Positions 17,548 to 25,869 of a DNA stretch of 37,004 nt are shown here, in pieces. The DNA is taken from positions 1 through 37,004 of the IMG/VR virus record IMGVR_UViG_3300047300_000238; one strand, given 5' to 3'. Positions within the stretch are counted from its first letter, which is position 1, and every line of letters starts with the position of its first letter. The stretch is from a virus. The translations under genes and the position numbers were made by a program. A model generated the notes under the pieces. The model ran no database searches. It was not told where the DNA came from and saw only the letters and a program-made list of their open reading frames with translations.

Positions 17548-17820
17548 ATGCCAAGACAAATTGACATCCCCGCACAAGTAATTTATGAGGTGATTTCTTA
17601 CATTGAAGAATTGCCAAATACTTGGGTTCGCGCAAGCGTTAGCAAGACCGATGAAAATGGCGTTGTTATTGCTAATCAAATGCCCGAAAGATATACCATT
17701 GAAGGCGACAACCTAACCGAACTTTTGTCAGGTAATCCATCATGGTCGCCTAACAAACCCGCGGGAACTTATGCCAACGATGATTTGTGGCATTTCATTG
17801 ATTTATTTAGACAACCTTGA
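17548..17820 (+). CDS. Small protein after the tail tip gene, unknown
   Basis: A 90-residue acidic protein beginning two bases after the J-like/fibre gene, with AAGG in the preceding gene's tail as Shine-Dalgarno. It reads as an alpha/beta fold: VIYEVISYIEELPNTWVRASVSKTD, then ERYTIEGDNLTELLSG, ending DDLWHFIDLFRQP. I do not recognise the family. Its linkage to fibre genes suggests a tail fibre accessory or assembly role. Confidence 0.72.
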   Translation: MPRQIDIPAQVIYEVISYIEELPNTWVRASVSKTDENGVVIANQMPERYTIEGDNLTELLSGNPSWSPNKPAGTYANDDLWHFIDLFRQP

Positions 17821-17896
17821 TAAGATAAACACAATACAAGACACCATTAGCCCGCAAGAAATGCGGATGTTCTGACTAAGTTTAGGGAACGCTAAC
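17821..17896 (+). other. Intergenic gap before fibre genes
   Basis: This 76-base gap contains only a weak CCGC-aagaaat-GCGG hairpin (about 17852-17866) and the ribosome site AGGGAA 8 bases before the next ATG. I see no clear promoter hexamers. Confidence 0.4.
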
Positions 17897-18385
17897 ATGG
17901 CGATTTTCAATAAGAATACCCTTGCGCAAGTAAGCGGGTTTGATAACCCAATCCTTGCGGGCGAATTGGTTTGGGATCAACAAACCTATTGGAATTTAAC
18001 ATTTACCAATTCTGCAACAGGCGACCCCGTAGATTTGACAGGCGCAACCATTGATGCGCAGATTGTTCGCCGCCAACTATCAAACATCATTGATACCCGT
18101 AACGGCTTAACTTTTGATATTGCCGATTACACGCCTACGCCTAGCGCAATCCCTTTGACCGTAACAAACATTGTTGCCGCGGCGGGTTCTTGCACATTGG
18201 TAATTGATGCGGGCGCATGGTCATTGATGACAACCGACCCCGAATTAGAAATTAACGCAACTGACCCCGTAGGCTATTCAGGTCGCGTTAAGGTTAGTTT
18301 TCCATCAGTAGGTTCTACGCCCGCTGATGATTCAATTATTTTCTTGTTGTTCTTGGTGCGTAGCGATGGGGTGATTGTCCTATGA
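17897..18385 (+). CDS. Baseplate/fibre adaptor-like protein (BppU-N-like pattern)
   Basis: A 162-residue beta-rich protein. The sequence [30 protein letters not shown] (about 30-60) matches the pattern of N-terminal domains in phage tail adaptor proteins of the BppU/DUF2479 kind, where a strand pair surrounds PxDLTG. A second half with [10 protein letters not shown] and [15 protein letters not shown] gives another sheet. It overlaps the collagen fibre gene by four bases (ATGA). I infer that it links fibres to the tail tip. A signal peptide is absent. Confidence 0.55.
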   Translation: MAIFNKNTLAQVSGFDNPILAGELVWDQQTYWNLTFTNSATGDPVDLTGATIDAQIVRRQLSNIIDTRNGLTFDIADYTPTPSAIPLTVTNIVAAAGSCTLVIDAGAWSLMTTDPELEINATDPVGYSGRVKVSFPSVGSTPADDSIIFLLFLVRSDGVIVL

Positions 18386-21195
18386 GCAACATCAAAGTTT
18401 CGGTTCAAGATGGCAACAATGTAAATTTACAGGTAACGCCACAACCCCGCATTGATTTGCGTATTGACAGGGCAATTAGCGGCGCTACAGGCCCTACAGG
18501 ACCGCAAGGTAGCGGCCCTACAGGTCCAACTGGACCTACAGGCGCACCTAGTACCGTTCAAGGCCCTACAGGTCCTACAGGCGCTACAGGCGCTTCTGTT
18601 ACAGGTCCTACTGGCCCAACGGGTGCGCCATCTACTGAAGTTGGCCCAACTGGCGCTACAGGACCTACGGGCGCACAAGGCGGTTCAGGAAATATTGGCC
18701 CTACAGGACCGCAAGGCGTACAGGGCATACAGGGAATACAGGGCGAAGTTGGACCTACTGGCGCACAGGGAAATGTTGGCCCTACTGGCGGTGTTGGACC
18801 TACTGGAAATGTTGGACCTACAGGAAGTCAGGGCAATGTTGGGGCAACAGGCCCTACAGGTCCTACTGGCGCAGATTCAACCGTTGCAGGACCTACAGGC
18901 GCAACTGGCCCAACTGGTGCGCAAGGTAGCCCGTCAACCGTTGCAGGGCCTACTGGACCACAAGGTATTCAGGGTATTCAGGGCGAAGTTGGGGCGGTCG
19001 GACCTACAGGCCCTACAGGCGCACAGGGCAACAGCATTACAGGCCCGACAGGCCCGACTGGTGCGCAAGGCAACGCAATCACAGGACCAACTGGCCCGAC
19101 AGGTGCGATAGGTCCAACGGGTGCTGATTCCACAGTAGCAGGGCCTACAGGTCCAACAGGCCCGCAAGGTGCTGATGGTCAATCGTCATCGTTCTATCAA
19201 TACGATGCGGATACTACGCAAACTACAGGCACACCGACCGCGGGTCATGTGTACTGGAATAACGCAACGCAAACATCAGCAACATCACTTGTTTTTAGTC
19301 ACCTAACAAGCAACAACATCGATGTTGATTTGTTCTTGGGAATTCTGAAAACCGGCGATAGCGTTGTTTTGCAAGATGCAACAAATTCAAACAACTATCA
19401 AAAATGGATTTTATCCGCTGATTCAGTTGTAGTGCCTAATACATCTATTACTTGCGCCGTTACTCTTTCTACATCTAGCGGAACGGGAACAACGGGCTTT
19501 GCCAACAATCACAATTTGATTGCAGTTATTCAATCGATTGGATTGGTTGGTCCTACCGGTGCAACAGGCGCAACCGGTCCTACTGGTGCGGCATCTACCG
19601 TAGCCGGTCCAACCGGCGCAACAGGACCAACGGGGGCAGATTCTACGGTTGCCGGACCAACTGGCCCAACGGGTGCGCAAGGCACACAGGGCATCCAAGG
19701 TATTCAGGGTATTCAAGGCGTAGCCGGTCCAACCGGCGCACAAGGTATTCAGGGTGACCAAGGTATTCAAGGCATCCAAGGCGTGCAAGGTCCTACAGGG
19801 CCAACCGGCGCACAAGGTATTCAAGGTGCAACCGGTCCTACGGGCGCGGATTCTACGGTAGTTGGACCGACTGGCCCAACGGGTGCGCAAGGCAATGTAG
19901 GACCAACAGGCGCACAAGGTATTCAGGGTAATACCGGACCAACAGGCCCACAAGGTATTCAGGGCGTGCAGGGTAATGTTGGCTCAACAGGACCGCAAGG
20001 CGATACGGGTGCGCAAGGTAATACAGGACCAACAGGGCCACAGGGTGTAGCCGGACCTACCGGCACACAAGGCCCAACAGGACCTACGGGTTCGCAGGGT
20101 ATTCAGGGCGATGTTGGACCTACCGGACCACAAGGCGTTCAAGGTATTCAAGGTATTCAGGGCGTAACAGGACCTACCGGCGCACAAGGCCCAACCGGTG
20201 CTGCGCTTAACGCAACATACACCCGCACAAGTTTTACGGCTACGGCGGGGCAAACAACATTTAGCGCAACTTATACGGTTGGCTTTATTGAAGTTTATTT
20301 GAATGGTGTGTTTTTGAATGGCACGGATTACACGGCTACTAATGGCACATCCGTTGTTTTAACTAGCGCGGCATCAGCGGGCGATATTGTTGAAACGATT
20401 GCCTACTACACAGTCAATGTTGCGCCTACAGGCCCTACAGGACCTACAGGGGCGCAAGGCGTTCAGGGCGTTACAGGTCCTACTGGTGCGGCAAGTACGG
20501 TTGCAGGGCCTACAGGTCCTACGGGCAATACGGGTTCTACGGGCGCACAAGGTCCTACAGGACCAACGGGCGCATCAGTAAGCGTTGCCGGTTCTACCGG
20601 TCAATTGCAATACAACAATGCAGGGGCTTTGGGTGCGGTTTCTGATGGCACATTAGGTCAAGTATTGACTAGCGCGGGTGCGGGTTCTGTACCTACTTGG
20701 GCTAGCCCCGCTAGTAGCGGTTATACGCTTGCAACACCAATAAATGTAAGTGGAAGTTCAGTTACTTTTACTGGAATCCCTGCAAATGTTCGTTCCATTA
20801 TTGTTCTTTTTAGCAATATTTGGATTTCATCAAATAATCTTTTTATTCAACTTGGTACAAGTGGTGGCATAGTTACTAGCGGATATTACTCATCAAGCAT
20901 GAAACACATTCCGGGTGGCTCACATTATTCTTTTGCAGGCCCTTATTCTGATTGTTTTGTTATGTATGTTTATGATTCTACCGCTGGAGTTACTGGGTCT
21001 TATGCTTTGAATTTGCAAAACGCCACTACAAATAATTGGATTGGAACTGGTTTAGCCACTATGCAATCTTCATTAAGTGGCACAGCAACTGGAAACGGGC
21101 GTATAGAATTAAATGGCACATTGACTCAATTAAAATTCTTTGTTAATTCAGGGCAATCATTTGATGCGGGTCAAATTAACATTATGTATTTGTAA
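18382..21195 (+). CDS. Collagen-like tail fibre with variable C-terminal tip
   Basis: A 937-residue fibre. Residues 1-34 form an adaptor ([16 protein letters not shown]). Gly-X-Y collagen blocks, mostly GPTGPTG and GIQGIQG, lie at about 35-265, 389-606 and 678-733. Globular beta inserts interrupt them: about 265-388 ([15 protein letters not shown] onwards) and 607-677 ([21 protein letters not shown], a known phage fibre repeat pattern). A linker at about 733-775 ([11 protein letters not shown]) precedes the 160-residue tip (about 778-937), the probable receptor-binding part. Base composition changes within the gene: CCGG is dense from about 19550 on and AT content rises in the tip. Confidence 0.88.
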   Translation: MSNIKVSVQDGNNVNLQVTPQPRIDLRIDRAISGATGPTGPQGSGPTGPTGPTGAPSTVQGPTGPTGATGASVTGPTGPTGAPSTEVGPTGATGPTGAQGGSGNIGPTGPQGVQGIQGIQGEVGPTGAQGNVGPTGGVGPTGNVGPTGSQGNVGATGPTGPTGADSTVAGPTGATGPTGAQGSPSTVAGPTGPQGIQGIQGEVGAVGPTGPTGAQGNSITGPTGPTGAQGNAITGPTGPTGAIGPTGADSTVAGPTGPTGPQGADGQSSSFYQYDADTTQTTGTPTAGHVYWNNATQTSATSLVFSHLTSNNIDVDLFLGILKTGDSVVLQDATNSNNYQKWILSADSVVVPNTSITCAVTLSTSSGTGTTGFANNHNLIAVIQSIGLVGPTGATGATGPTGAASTVAGPTGATGPTGADSTVAGPTGPTGAQGTQGIQGIQGIQGVAGPTGAQGIQGDQGIQGIQGVQGPTGPTGAQGIQGATGPTGADSTVVGPTGPTGAQGNVGPTGAQGIQGNTGPTGPQGIQGVQGNVGSTGPQGDTGAQGNTGPTGPQGVAGPTGTQGPTGPTGSQGIQGDVGPTGPQGVQGIQGIQGVTGPTGAQGPTGAALNATYTRTSFTATAGQTTFSATYTVGFIEVYLNGVFLNGTDYTATNGTSVVLTSAASAGDIVETIAYYTVNVAPTGPTGPTGAQGVQGVTGPTGAASTVAGPTGPTGNTGSTGAQGPTGPTGASVSVAGSTGQLQYNNAGALGAVSDGTLGQVLTSAGAGSVPTWASPASSGYTLATPINVSGSSVTFTGIPANVRSIIVLFSNIWISSNNLFIQLGTSGGIVTSGYYSSSMKHIPGGSHYSFAGPYSDCFVMYVYDSTAGVTGSYALNLQNATTNNWIGTGLATMQSSLSGTATGNGRIELNGTLTQLKFFVNSGQSFDAGQINIMYL
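18484..20583 (+). repeat. Degenerate collagen-coding repeat tract
   Basis: Short 9-base units encoding Gly-Pro-Thr and Gly-x-Gln dominate this tract in three blocks inside the fibre gene, separated by two non-repetitive globular inserts. Units differ mostly at third positions (aca/act/acg, ggc/ggt/gga), so the protein repeat is better kept than the DNA repeat. Such tracts support length variation by recombination between in-frame units. Confidence 0.9.
20591..20700 (+). repeat. 110-base fibre linker module, copy A
   Basis: This encodes [20 protein letters not shown] and continues to PTW. It aligns without gaps to 21631-21740 in the downstream fibre gene, and the last 20 bases of the LGQVLTSAG core are nearly identical. 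It separates the conserved stalk from the variable tip. Confidence 0.85.
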
Positions 21196-21206
21196 GGATA
21201 AAAAAA

Positions 21207-21470
21207 ATGTTACATACCATTTTTGATATATCTACTGGCCTTACAACAAAAGTGCCATTTACGGACGCGGAACGCGTTGAATTTGAAATGGCAAAAGTTA
21301 TTGCATTAGCAGAACAAGCCCAAAATGAATACAAAATGCAACGCGCCGCTGAATACCCGCCAATTACAGATTACATTGATGGTGTAGTAAAAGGCGATCA
21401 AGCACAAATTCAAGCATACATTGATGCGTGTTTAGCCGTAAAAGCCAAATACCCCAAACCAACGGAGTAA
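21207..21470 (+). CDS. Small fibre-associated protein (XkdW-like pattern), unknown
   Basis: An 87-residue protein between the two fibre genes, with a good AAGGATAAAAAA leader before ATG. The second half, AAEYPPITDYIDGVVKGDQAQIQAYIDACLAVKAKYPK, matches a pattern I associate with XkdW-like and other small phage tail accessory proteins. The first half is TGLTTKVPFTDAERVEFEMAK. It is probably a fibre chaperone or connector; no catalytic feature is seen. Confidence 0.65.
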   Translation: MLHTIFDISTGLTTKVPFTDAERVEFEMAKVIALAEQAQNEYKMQRAAEYPPITDYIDGVVKGDQAQIQAYIDACLAVKAKYPKPTE

Positions 21471-21476
21471 ATAGAA

Positions 21477-23162
21477 ATGAGCATCCCTCGCAATCTAGGC
21501 AACTTTGCCGACAATGTAAATACAAACGGTAAGGTAGAAGTTACCGGAATTAACGCTACCGGAACGCCAACAAGTTCTACCGCGCTTTTAGGTAATGGTA
21601 CTTGGGGTACTGTTACAACTGCCCCTGCGGGTTCTACTGGTCAAGTTCAATATAACAATGCGGGTGCATTTGGTGCAATTTCTAGTGGCACATCGGGACA
21701 AGTATTGACTAGCGCGGGAACGGGCGCAACACCAACTTGGGCAGATATTCCCGCATCTGCCGGAACAATTACTGCGGTTGCATCCGGTTCAATTGCCTCT
21801 GGAATTCCTGTTCAAATGAATAGTGATGGAACAGTATCTGCGCCAACAGTTTCATCAGCCCCTAACAATTTCACAACATCAGCATTGGTAATGAATTGCA
21901 ATACTAGTTATTCAAGCATTGTTTATATGCCAAGTTTGAATGTTTATGTTTGTTTTGCAACTGATCTTGCTACAAGTTATCTTGCCGCAAAGATAGGCAC
22001 GCCATCTAGCGATGGAACAGTATCATGGGGTTCAAATATTGTTTTAAATTCAAAAGTTGGTGATAACCAAATATGTGCAGTTAATTGTTCAAATCTTACA
22101 AATACAGTTGCTATTTACTTTTATAGCGCAAGTAATTCAAACGCATATTTATATGCAGCACAAATATCTGCAACAACTATTACTATTGGTACAGAAGTAG
22201 GACTTGGTATTCGGGGGCAAAGGGGTGCAATTGCATGGAATCCAACTGCAAGTAGGGGGTTATCTATAGGGCTTGATGGTGCTTCAAGTAATGGCTATGC
22301 AACTGCTTTTAGTATTTCCGGTACTACTGTTACGATAGGTAGTGGTGTAAATCTTGGCGGTACATATGAACCTAATGTTGAATATGATGCAACATCAGGT
22401 TATTTTTTAATGGTGTATAGAGGCCCATATAATGTTACCATTCAACCCGCTACTGTTTCAGGAACAACTGTTACAACTTATACCGCAGTTGGAAGTAATA
22501 GTTACACAATCCCAGCATCAAGCGCAGGAATGGGATATGTTGCTTCAGCGGGAAAAGTAATACTTGCACTCGCAAGCACTAGTTATGCCGATCTTATTAG
22601 TGTATATATTAATATGAGTGGCAGTACGCCATCTTTTGTTGGTGGCGCAACATTAACTGGAAGTACTATTTCTTATCCCTCAGTAGGTGTTGACAATACA
22701 AATAATGTTGTTGAATTTTTATATAAAGATGCCGGAACTACAAAGGTTGTAAGTTCACCGGTTTCCGGAACAACAATTACATATGGAACACCCGTTACAA
22801 CTGGTATGTTTTCCGGTCAAGGCGTTGCAGGATATACCGGAAAATTTCCATACAATACAGCACAAGGAAGAATGTTGGCATATGCAACAACTTCTTCATC
22901 CAATTTTCTTATATATTATGTAACATTTGCAACTGCATCTACATCTTTAACATCAGCAAATTATATTGGTGTATCAAATTCATCATATACAAACGGGCAA
23001 ACTGCTTCAATTACTACATTGGGTGGTAAAGCAACTTCTTTAACTGGAATTACTGCCGGTTCAATTATGTATGCTTCAGGAACAAGTTATACAACAACAA
23101 ATACAGGCATAGTTGCGGGACGAGGTTTATCAAGTACATCTATGTTAGTTTCATATTCTTAA
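21477..23162 (+). CDS. Second tail fibre with beta-propeller-like distal domain
   Basis: A 561-residue, Ser/Thr/Gly-rich protein. Residues about 1-50 have NINATGTP-type stalk sequence and a TALLGNGTWG motif also seen in the J-like fibre. The linker STGQVQYNNAGAFGAISSGT (about 52-90) duplicates that of the collagen fibre. From about 120 to 500, four to six related blade-like repeats occur, each with a motif like SGTTVTIGSGVNLGG followed by an aromatic strand and DATSGYFLMVY. The pattern suggests a beta-propeller, probably receptor binding. It is markedly AT-richer than structural genes. It could be an adhesin or a sugar-binding tip. Confidence 0.72.
   Translation: MSIPRNLGNFADNVNTNGKVEVTGINATGTPTSSTALLGNGTWGTVTTAPAGSTGQVQYNNAGAFGAISSGTSGQVLTSAGTGATPTWADIPASAGTITAVASGSIASGIPVQMNSDGTVSAPTVSSAPNNFTTSALVMNCNTSYSSIVYMPSLNVYVCFATDLATSYLAAKIGTPSSDGTVSWGSNIVLNSKVGDNQICAVNCSNLTNTVAIYFYSASNSNAYLYAAQISATTITIGTEVGLGIRGQRGAIAWNPTASRGLSIGLDGASSNGYATAFSISGTTVTIGSGVNLGGTYEPNVEYDATSGYFLMVYRGPYNVTIQPATVSGTTVTTYTAVGSNSYTIPASSAGMGYVASAGKVILALASTSYADLISVYINMSGSTPSFVGGATLTGSTISYPSVGVDNTNNVVEFLYKDAGTTKVVSSPVSGTTITYGTPVTTGMFSGQGVAGYTGKFPYNTAQGRMLAYATTSSSNFLIYYVTFATASTSLTSANYIGVSNSSYTNGQTASITTLGGKATSLTGITAGSIMYASGTSYTTTNTGIVAGRGLSSTSMLVSYS
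21631..21740 (+). repeat. 110-base fibre linker module, copy B
   Basis: The downstream partner of 20591-20700. Both copies are 110 bases with the same reading frame (QVLTSAG core, AGTGATPTW end). They flank about 930 bases that hold the fibre tip and the 87-residue accessory gene. Confidence 0.85.
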
Positions 23163-23174
23163 TATGGGGACAAA

Positions 23175-23426
23175 ATGAAAGCAGTAATTCAACTAGATAC
23201 AAATATGTGCGTTTTTTATTTAAGTGAAAATGCTGAAATTGATTTTTTTCCACATTTAAAAGTTTCAAATAATTCAACGGCAGTTGGAAATTTTGAAGCA
23301 CCATTTTTAAATGTAGAAAATACTAAAATCATTTCTAATATGCCTGAAATTGATTTCAATTATCAAAAAAATAATTATAAAATTGAAGAAGGCCAATGGG
23401 TTGTTTCAGACCTTATTATTGAATAA
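23175..23426 (+). CDS. Small AT-rich accessory protein, unknown
   Basis: An 83-residue acidic protein twelve bases after the propeller-like fibre gene, with GGGGA before its ATG. It starts MKAVIQLDTNMCVFYLSENAE and has no membrane segment. Its AT-rich codons (many aaa, aat, ttt) match the preceding fibre gene rather than the glycosyltransferase that follows. It probably travelled with the fibre as its chaperone or accessory protein. I do not recognise the family. Confidence 0.65.
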   Translation: MKAVIQLDTNMCVFYLSENAEIDFFPHLKVSNNSTAVGNFEAPFLNVENTKIISNMPEIDFNYQKNNYKIEEGQWVVSDLIIE

Positions 23427-23445
23427 ATCAATCACAATACAAAAC

Positions 23446-24561
23446 ATGACAAGAAAATTAAAGATAGCCGTTTACGCAATCAGCAAAAACGAAGAACAAT
23501 TTGTAAATCGTTTTTGCGATTCTGCTAAAGATGCCGACATAATCCTAATTGCCGATACTGGTTCAACTGATGGCACGGTTGCTAGGGCAATTGAAAACGG
23601 TGCGGTAGTGCATGACATTTGCATTAGCCCTTGGCGCTTTGACAAAGCCCGCGATACCGCCTTGGCGTTGTTGCCGCGTGACATTGATGTTTGCATTTCG
23701 CTAGACCTTGATGAAATTTTAGAAAAAGGTTGGCGCGAAGAAATCGAACGCGTATGGCAAGAAAATACAACCCGACTGCGATACAAGTTTGATTGGGGAT
23801 GTGGAATCAGTTTCTTCTACGAAAAAATCCATCACCGTCACGGCTACCATTGGCATCACCCCGTGCATGAGTACCCCCGACCTGATGGGCGCATCCAAGA
23901 AATTTACGCGCATACCGATATGCTATTGGTAAGCCATCACCCCGACAATACGAAATCACGCGGGCAATATATGCCTTTGCTTGAACTTGCGGTTCAGGAA
24001 GATAAGCATTGCCCCCGTAACGCGTTTTATCATGCACGCGAACTAACTTTCTATGCCCGTTGGCACGATGCCATTACCGCGCTTAATAAGTACCTTGCAA
24101 TGCCCGAAGCAACATGGCAAAACGAACGGTGTTATGCAATGCGTTTGTTGGGTAAAGCGCACGATGAATTAGGCCAATCTGCGGAAGCGCATAAATGGTA
24201 TCGATTAGCGATTGCCGAAGCGCCCAATACCCGCGAACCTTGGTGCGAATTGGCTATGTTCTGTTACCGCCGTAGCCTTTGGGTTGAATGTTATTCCGCG
24301 GCAAAATCGGCGTTAGAAATCAAAGATAAGGCTTTGGTTTACACAATGAACCCCGAAGTTTGGGGCGCACAACCTTGGGATTTGGCAAGTATTTCAGCAT
24401 GGAATCTTGGATTGAAACAAGAAGCAACACAACTTTTACAGGAAGCAATAAAATTAGCACCCGATGACCAACGGTTGAAGAACAATCTTCAGTTGATGGA
24501 TTCTAATTTTAAAACTTTTGATGTTGTAAACCATGAACGAAACGGATGCACGACTGAATAG
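23446..24561 (+). CDS. Family-2-like glycosyltransferase with TPR-like C-terminus
   Basis: A 371-residue cytoplasmic protein. The N-terminal GT-A domain shows AVYAISKNEEQFVNRF (9-23), IADTGSTDGTV (35-45, nucleotide-sugar site) and DLDE (87-90), the DxD metal motif. Residues about 125-150 hold a His-rich HHRHGYHWHHPVHEY segment seen in phage relatives. From about 190 to 355, helical repeats such as GKAHDELGQSAEAHKWYRLAIAEAPNTREPW resemble TPR units. ATG 23446 was chosen; an earlier in-frame ATG at 23350 overlaps the previous gene. Likely it glycosylates a virion or host surface component. Codon usage resembles the structural genes. Confidence 0.8.
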   Translation: MTRKLKIAVYAISKNEEQFVNRFCDSAKDADIILIADTGSTDGTVARAIENGAVVHDICISPWRFDKARDTALALLPRDIDVCISLDLDEILEKGWREEIERVWQENTTRLRYKFDWGCGISFFYEKIHHRHGYHWHHPVHEYPRPDGRIQEIYAHTDMLLVSHHPDNTKSRGQYMPLLELAVQEDKHCPRNAFYHARELTFYARWHDAITALNKYLAMPEATWQNERCYAMRLLGKAHDELGQSAEAHKWYRLAIAEAPNTREPWCELAMFCYRRSLWVECYSAAKSALEIKDKALVYTMNPEVWGAQPWDLASISAWNLGLKQEATQLLQEAIKLAPDDQRLKNNLQLMDSNFKTFDVVNHERNGCTTE

Positions 24562-24697
24562 CCATGAAGCCGTATGCGCGTTGCGCTATGAGCAGATTAA
24601 CGCCCGCTTAAAGCGTTTAGAGGGCATCCTAATCAAAACTGCGGGCGTTATGCTTGTATCAATGGCGGGGGTTATTTGGGTATCTTTGCCCAAATAA
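24533..24697 (+). CDS. 54-residue membrane protein, XhlA-like (lysis cassette)
   Basis: A short gene, overlapping the glycosyltransferase end by 29 bases. It has a helical N-terminal half (ALRYEQINARLKRLEGILIK) then one membrane segment, TAGVMLVSMAGVIWVSL. This is the layout of the XhlA haemolysin-like holin partners: coiled coil plus one C-terminal helix in the membrane. Just downstream come three more membrane proteins and the endolysin. No perfect Shine-Dalgarno, so coupling to the upstream gene is likely. Confidence 0.68.
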   Translation: MNETDARLNSHEAVCALRYEQINARLKRLEGILIKTAGVMLVSMAGVIWVSLPK

Positions 24698-24703
24698 AAG
24701 GCA

Positions 24704-25204
24704 ATGATTCCGATTGACCCGATAACCGCTTTAGAAGGGCTTGAAAAAGCGGTTAGCCTTGTTAAAAAGGCACAAGCCGTAGCCAACGATATAGGCGGTT
24801 TATCGGTGATGGTTGGGCGTTTATTTGACGCTCAAAGCCAAGCCACTAAATCCATGATTGCCGCCAAGCGTAACGGCGGTAAATCTAATTTTGAAATTGC
24901 AATGCGCATAGAAAATGCGCTGATGAATAGCCGCAATCTGCAAAAGCAAATTCAATTGCTCTATATGCAAACGGGCAATATTGATGTGTACAACAAGATG
25001 ATGGCCCGTGTAGCGGAAATGGATAGGGACGATGCCATTGAAGCCCGCAAGTTAAAGGAAGAAGAAAAACGCCGCAAAGAAGCCGAAGCCGAACAAATGG
25101 CTTGGGCTATTGCCATTGTTGTAATCGTTTTGTTTATTGGCGCTATTGGTTGGGGCATTGCCGAAATCCAAGATGTTTGCGCTAAAGCAAGGTGCGGGCG
25201 GTGA
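24704..25204 (+). CDS. Membrane-anchored helical protein, unknown (lysis region)
   Basis: A 166-residue protein. The N-terminal two thirds are helical and charged (LEKAVSLVKKAQAVANDIGGL, RIENALMNSRNLQKQIQLLY, then EEEKRRKEAEAEQ). One strong membrane segment follows at about 131-152 (MAWAIAIVVIVLFIGAIGWGIA), with a short Cys-containing tail. The topology suggests a cytoplasmic coiled coil anchored in the inner membrane. I do not recognise the family. Position within a run of membrane genes points to lysis control or a virion role at the membrane. Confidence 0.7.
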   Translation: MIPIDPITALEGLEKAVSLVKKAQAVANDIGGLSVMVGRLFDAQSQATKSMIAAKRNGGKSNFEIAMRIENALMNSRNLQKQIQLLYMQTGNIDVYNKMMARVAEMDRDDAIEARKLKEEEKRRKEAEAEQMAWAIAIVVIVLFIGAIGWGIAEIQDVCAKARCGR

Positions 25205-25350
25205 ATGAATACCAAAAACAATTTGATTTGTTTTTAAAAATATTTGTTCGCCTATGCGTTGCGTGGTGGGTGCTTGGATTGCTGAAATTTTTACCTGATG
25301 ATTTGTCTAACAAAATTGTTAATAAATTACTTGGAATGATTGGACTTTAA
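25201..25350 (+). CDS. 49-residue membrane protein (GTG start)
   Basis: The frame starts at GTG 25201, overlapping the previous stop, and ends exactly where the next ATG begins. It reads NEYQKQFDLFLKIFVRLCVAWWVLGLLKFLPDD, with one hydrophobic helix (about 13-30) followed by an amphipathic tail. The ATG at 25205 is in another frame and stops quickly, so GTG is the likely start. Packing without spare bases on either side supports a real gene. Possible holin or antiholin partner. Confidence 0.6.
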   Translation: MNEYQKQFDLFLKIFVRLCVAWWVLGLLKFLPDDLSNKIVNKLLGMIGL

Positions 25351-25869
25351 ATGTTAACTTTGCTTTCTACCCTTATTAGTTTCCTAATGTCAGGTACGCC
25401 TAAGTTCTTAGAATTTTTCCAAGATAGGGCAGATAAAAAGCATGAACTAGATTTGGCGCGAATTCAGATTGAACGCGAATTGGCGCTAAAGAAAGCGGGC
25501 TTAGAAGCGCAAGAACGCATCGAAGCAATCCATACCGACCAAATAGAAATGCAAACAACCGCACAAACAACACAAGCGGTTATTGGGGCACAACAAGCCG
25601 AAATGCAAGCCCTTTACGCGCACGATGTAGAAATTGGAAAAGGCGCATCAACTTGGGTAACTAACTTGCGTGCTGCTACCCGTTCATTGCTAACAATGGG
25701 ATTTTTCTTGTTATTGGTTTTAATTGATATTGGCATTTTCATTCACGGTTGGCGAACCGATGCACCGTTTAACGATATGGCTAATATGCTTTGGGATGAA
25801 GATACCCGCATTATGTTTGCAGCAATTATTACTTTCCACTTTGGTGGGCGTGCGTTTGGTAAAACATGA
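25351..25869 (+). CDS. Holin, GTA_holin_3TM-like
   Basis: A 172-residue protein. A helical, charged domain (about 22-100, DRADKKHELDLARIQIERELALKKAGLEAQ) lies between an N-terminal amphipathic segment and two C-terminal membrane helices, about 114-133 (LLTMGFFLLLVLIDIGIFIH) and about 152-164. The ending WDEDTRIMFAAIITFHFGGRAFGK is the pattern I know from the three-TM holin family. Holins let the endolysin reach the cell wall. The gene overlaps the endolysin start by four bases, which supports the assignment. Confidence 0.75.
   Translation: MLTLLSTLISFLMSGTPKFLEFFQDRADKKHELDLARIQIERELALKKAGLEAQERIEAIHTDQIEMQTTAQTTQAVIGAQQAEMQALYAHDVEIGKGASTWVTNLRAATRSLLTMGFFLLLVLIDIGIFIHGWRTDAPFNDMANMLWDEDTRIMFAAIITFHFGGRAFGKT

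Noticed and set aside
18452-19111. Open frame of 219 residues rich in LQALQ, within the collagen gene
   Set aside because: It is a shadow of the GGN-CCN-ACN repeats in another frame; its low-complexity composition follows from the repeat and there is no start site.
19423-19953. Antisense 176-residue Cys/Trp-rich frame
   Set aside because: Complement of collagen codons yields Trp, Cys and Arg; it is a by-product of the repeat and no ribosome site is present.
18484-20583. Repeats resembling a CRISPR array
   Set aside because: Units are 9 bases, in frame, Gly-X-Y coding and without spacers of uniform size.
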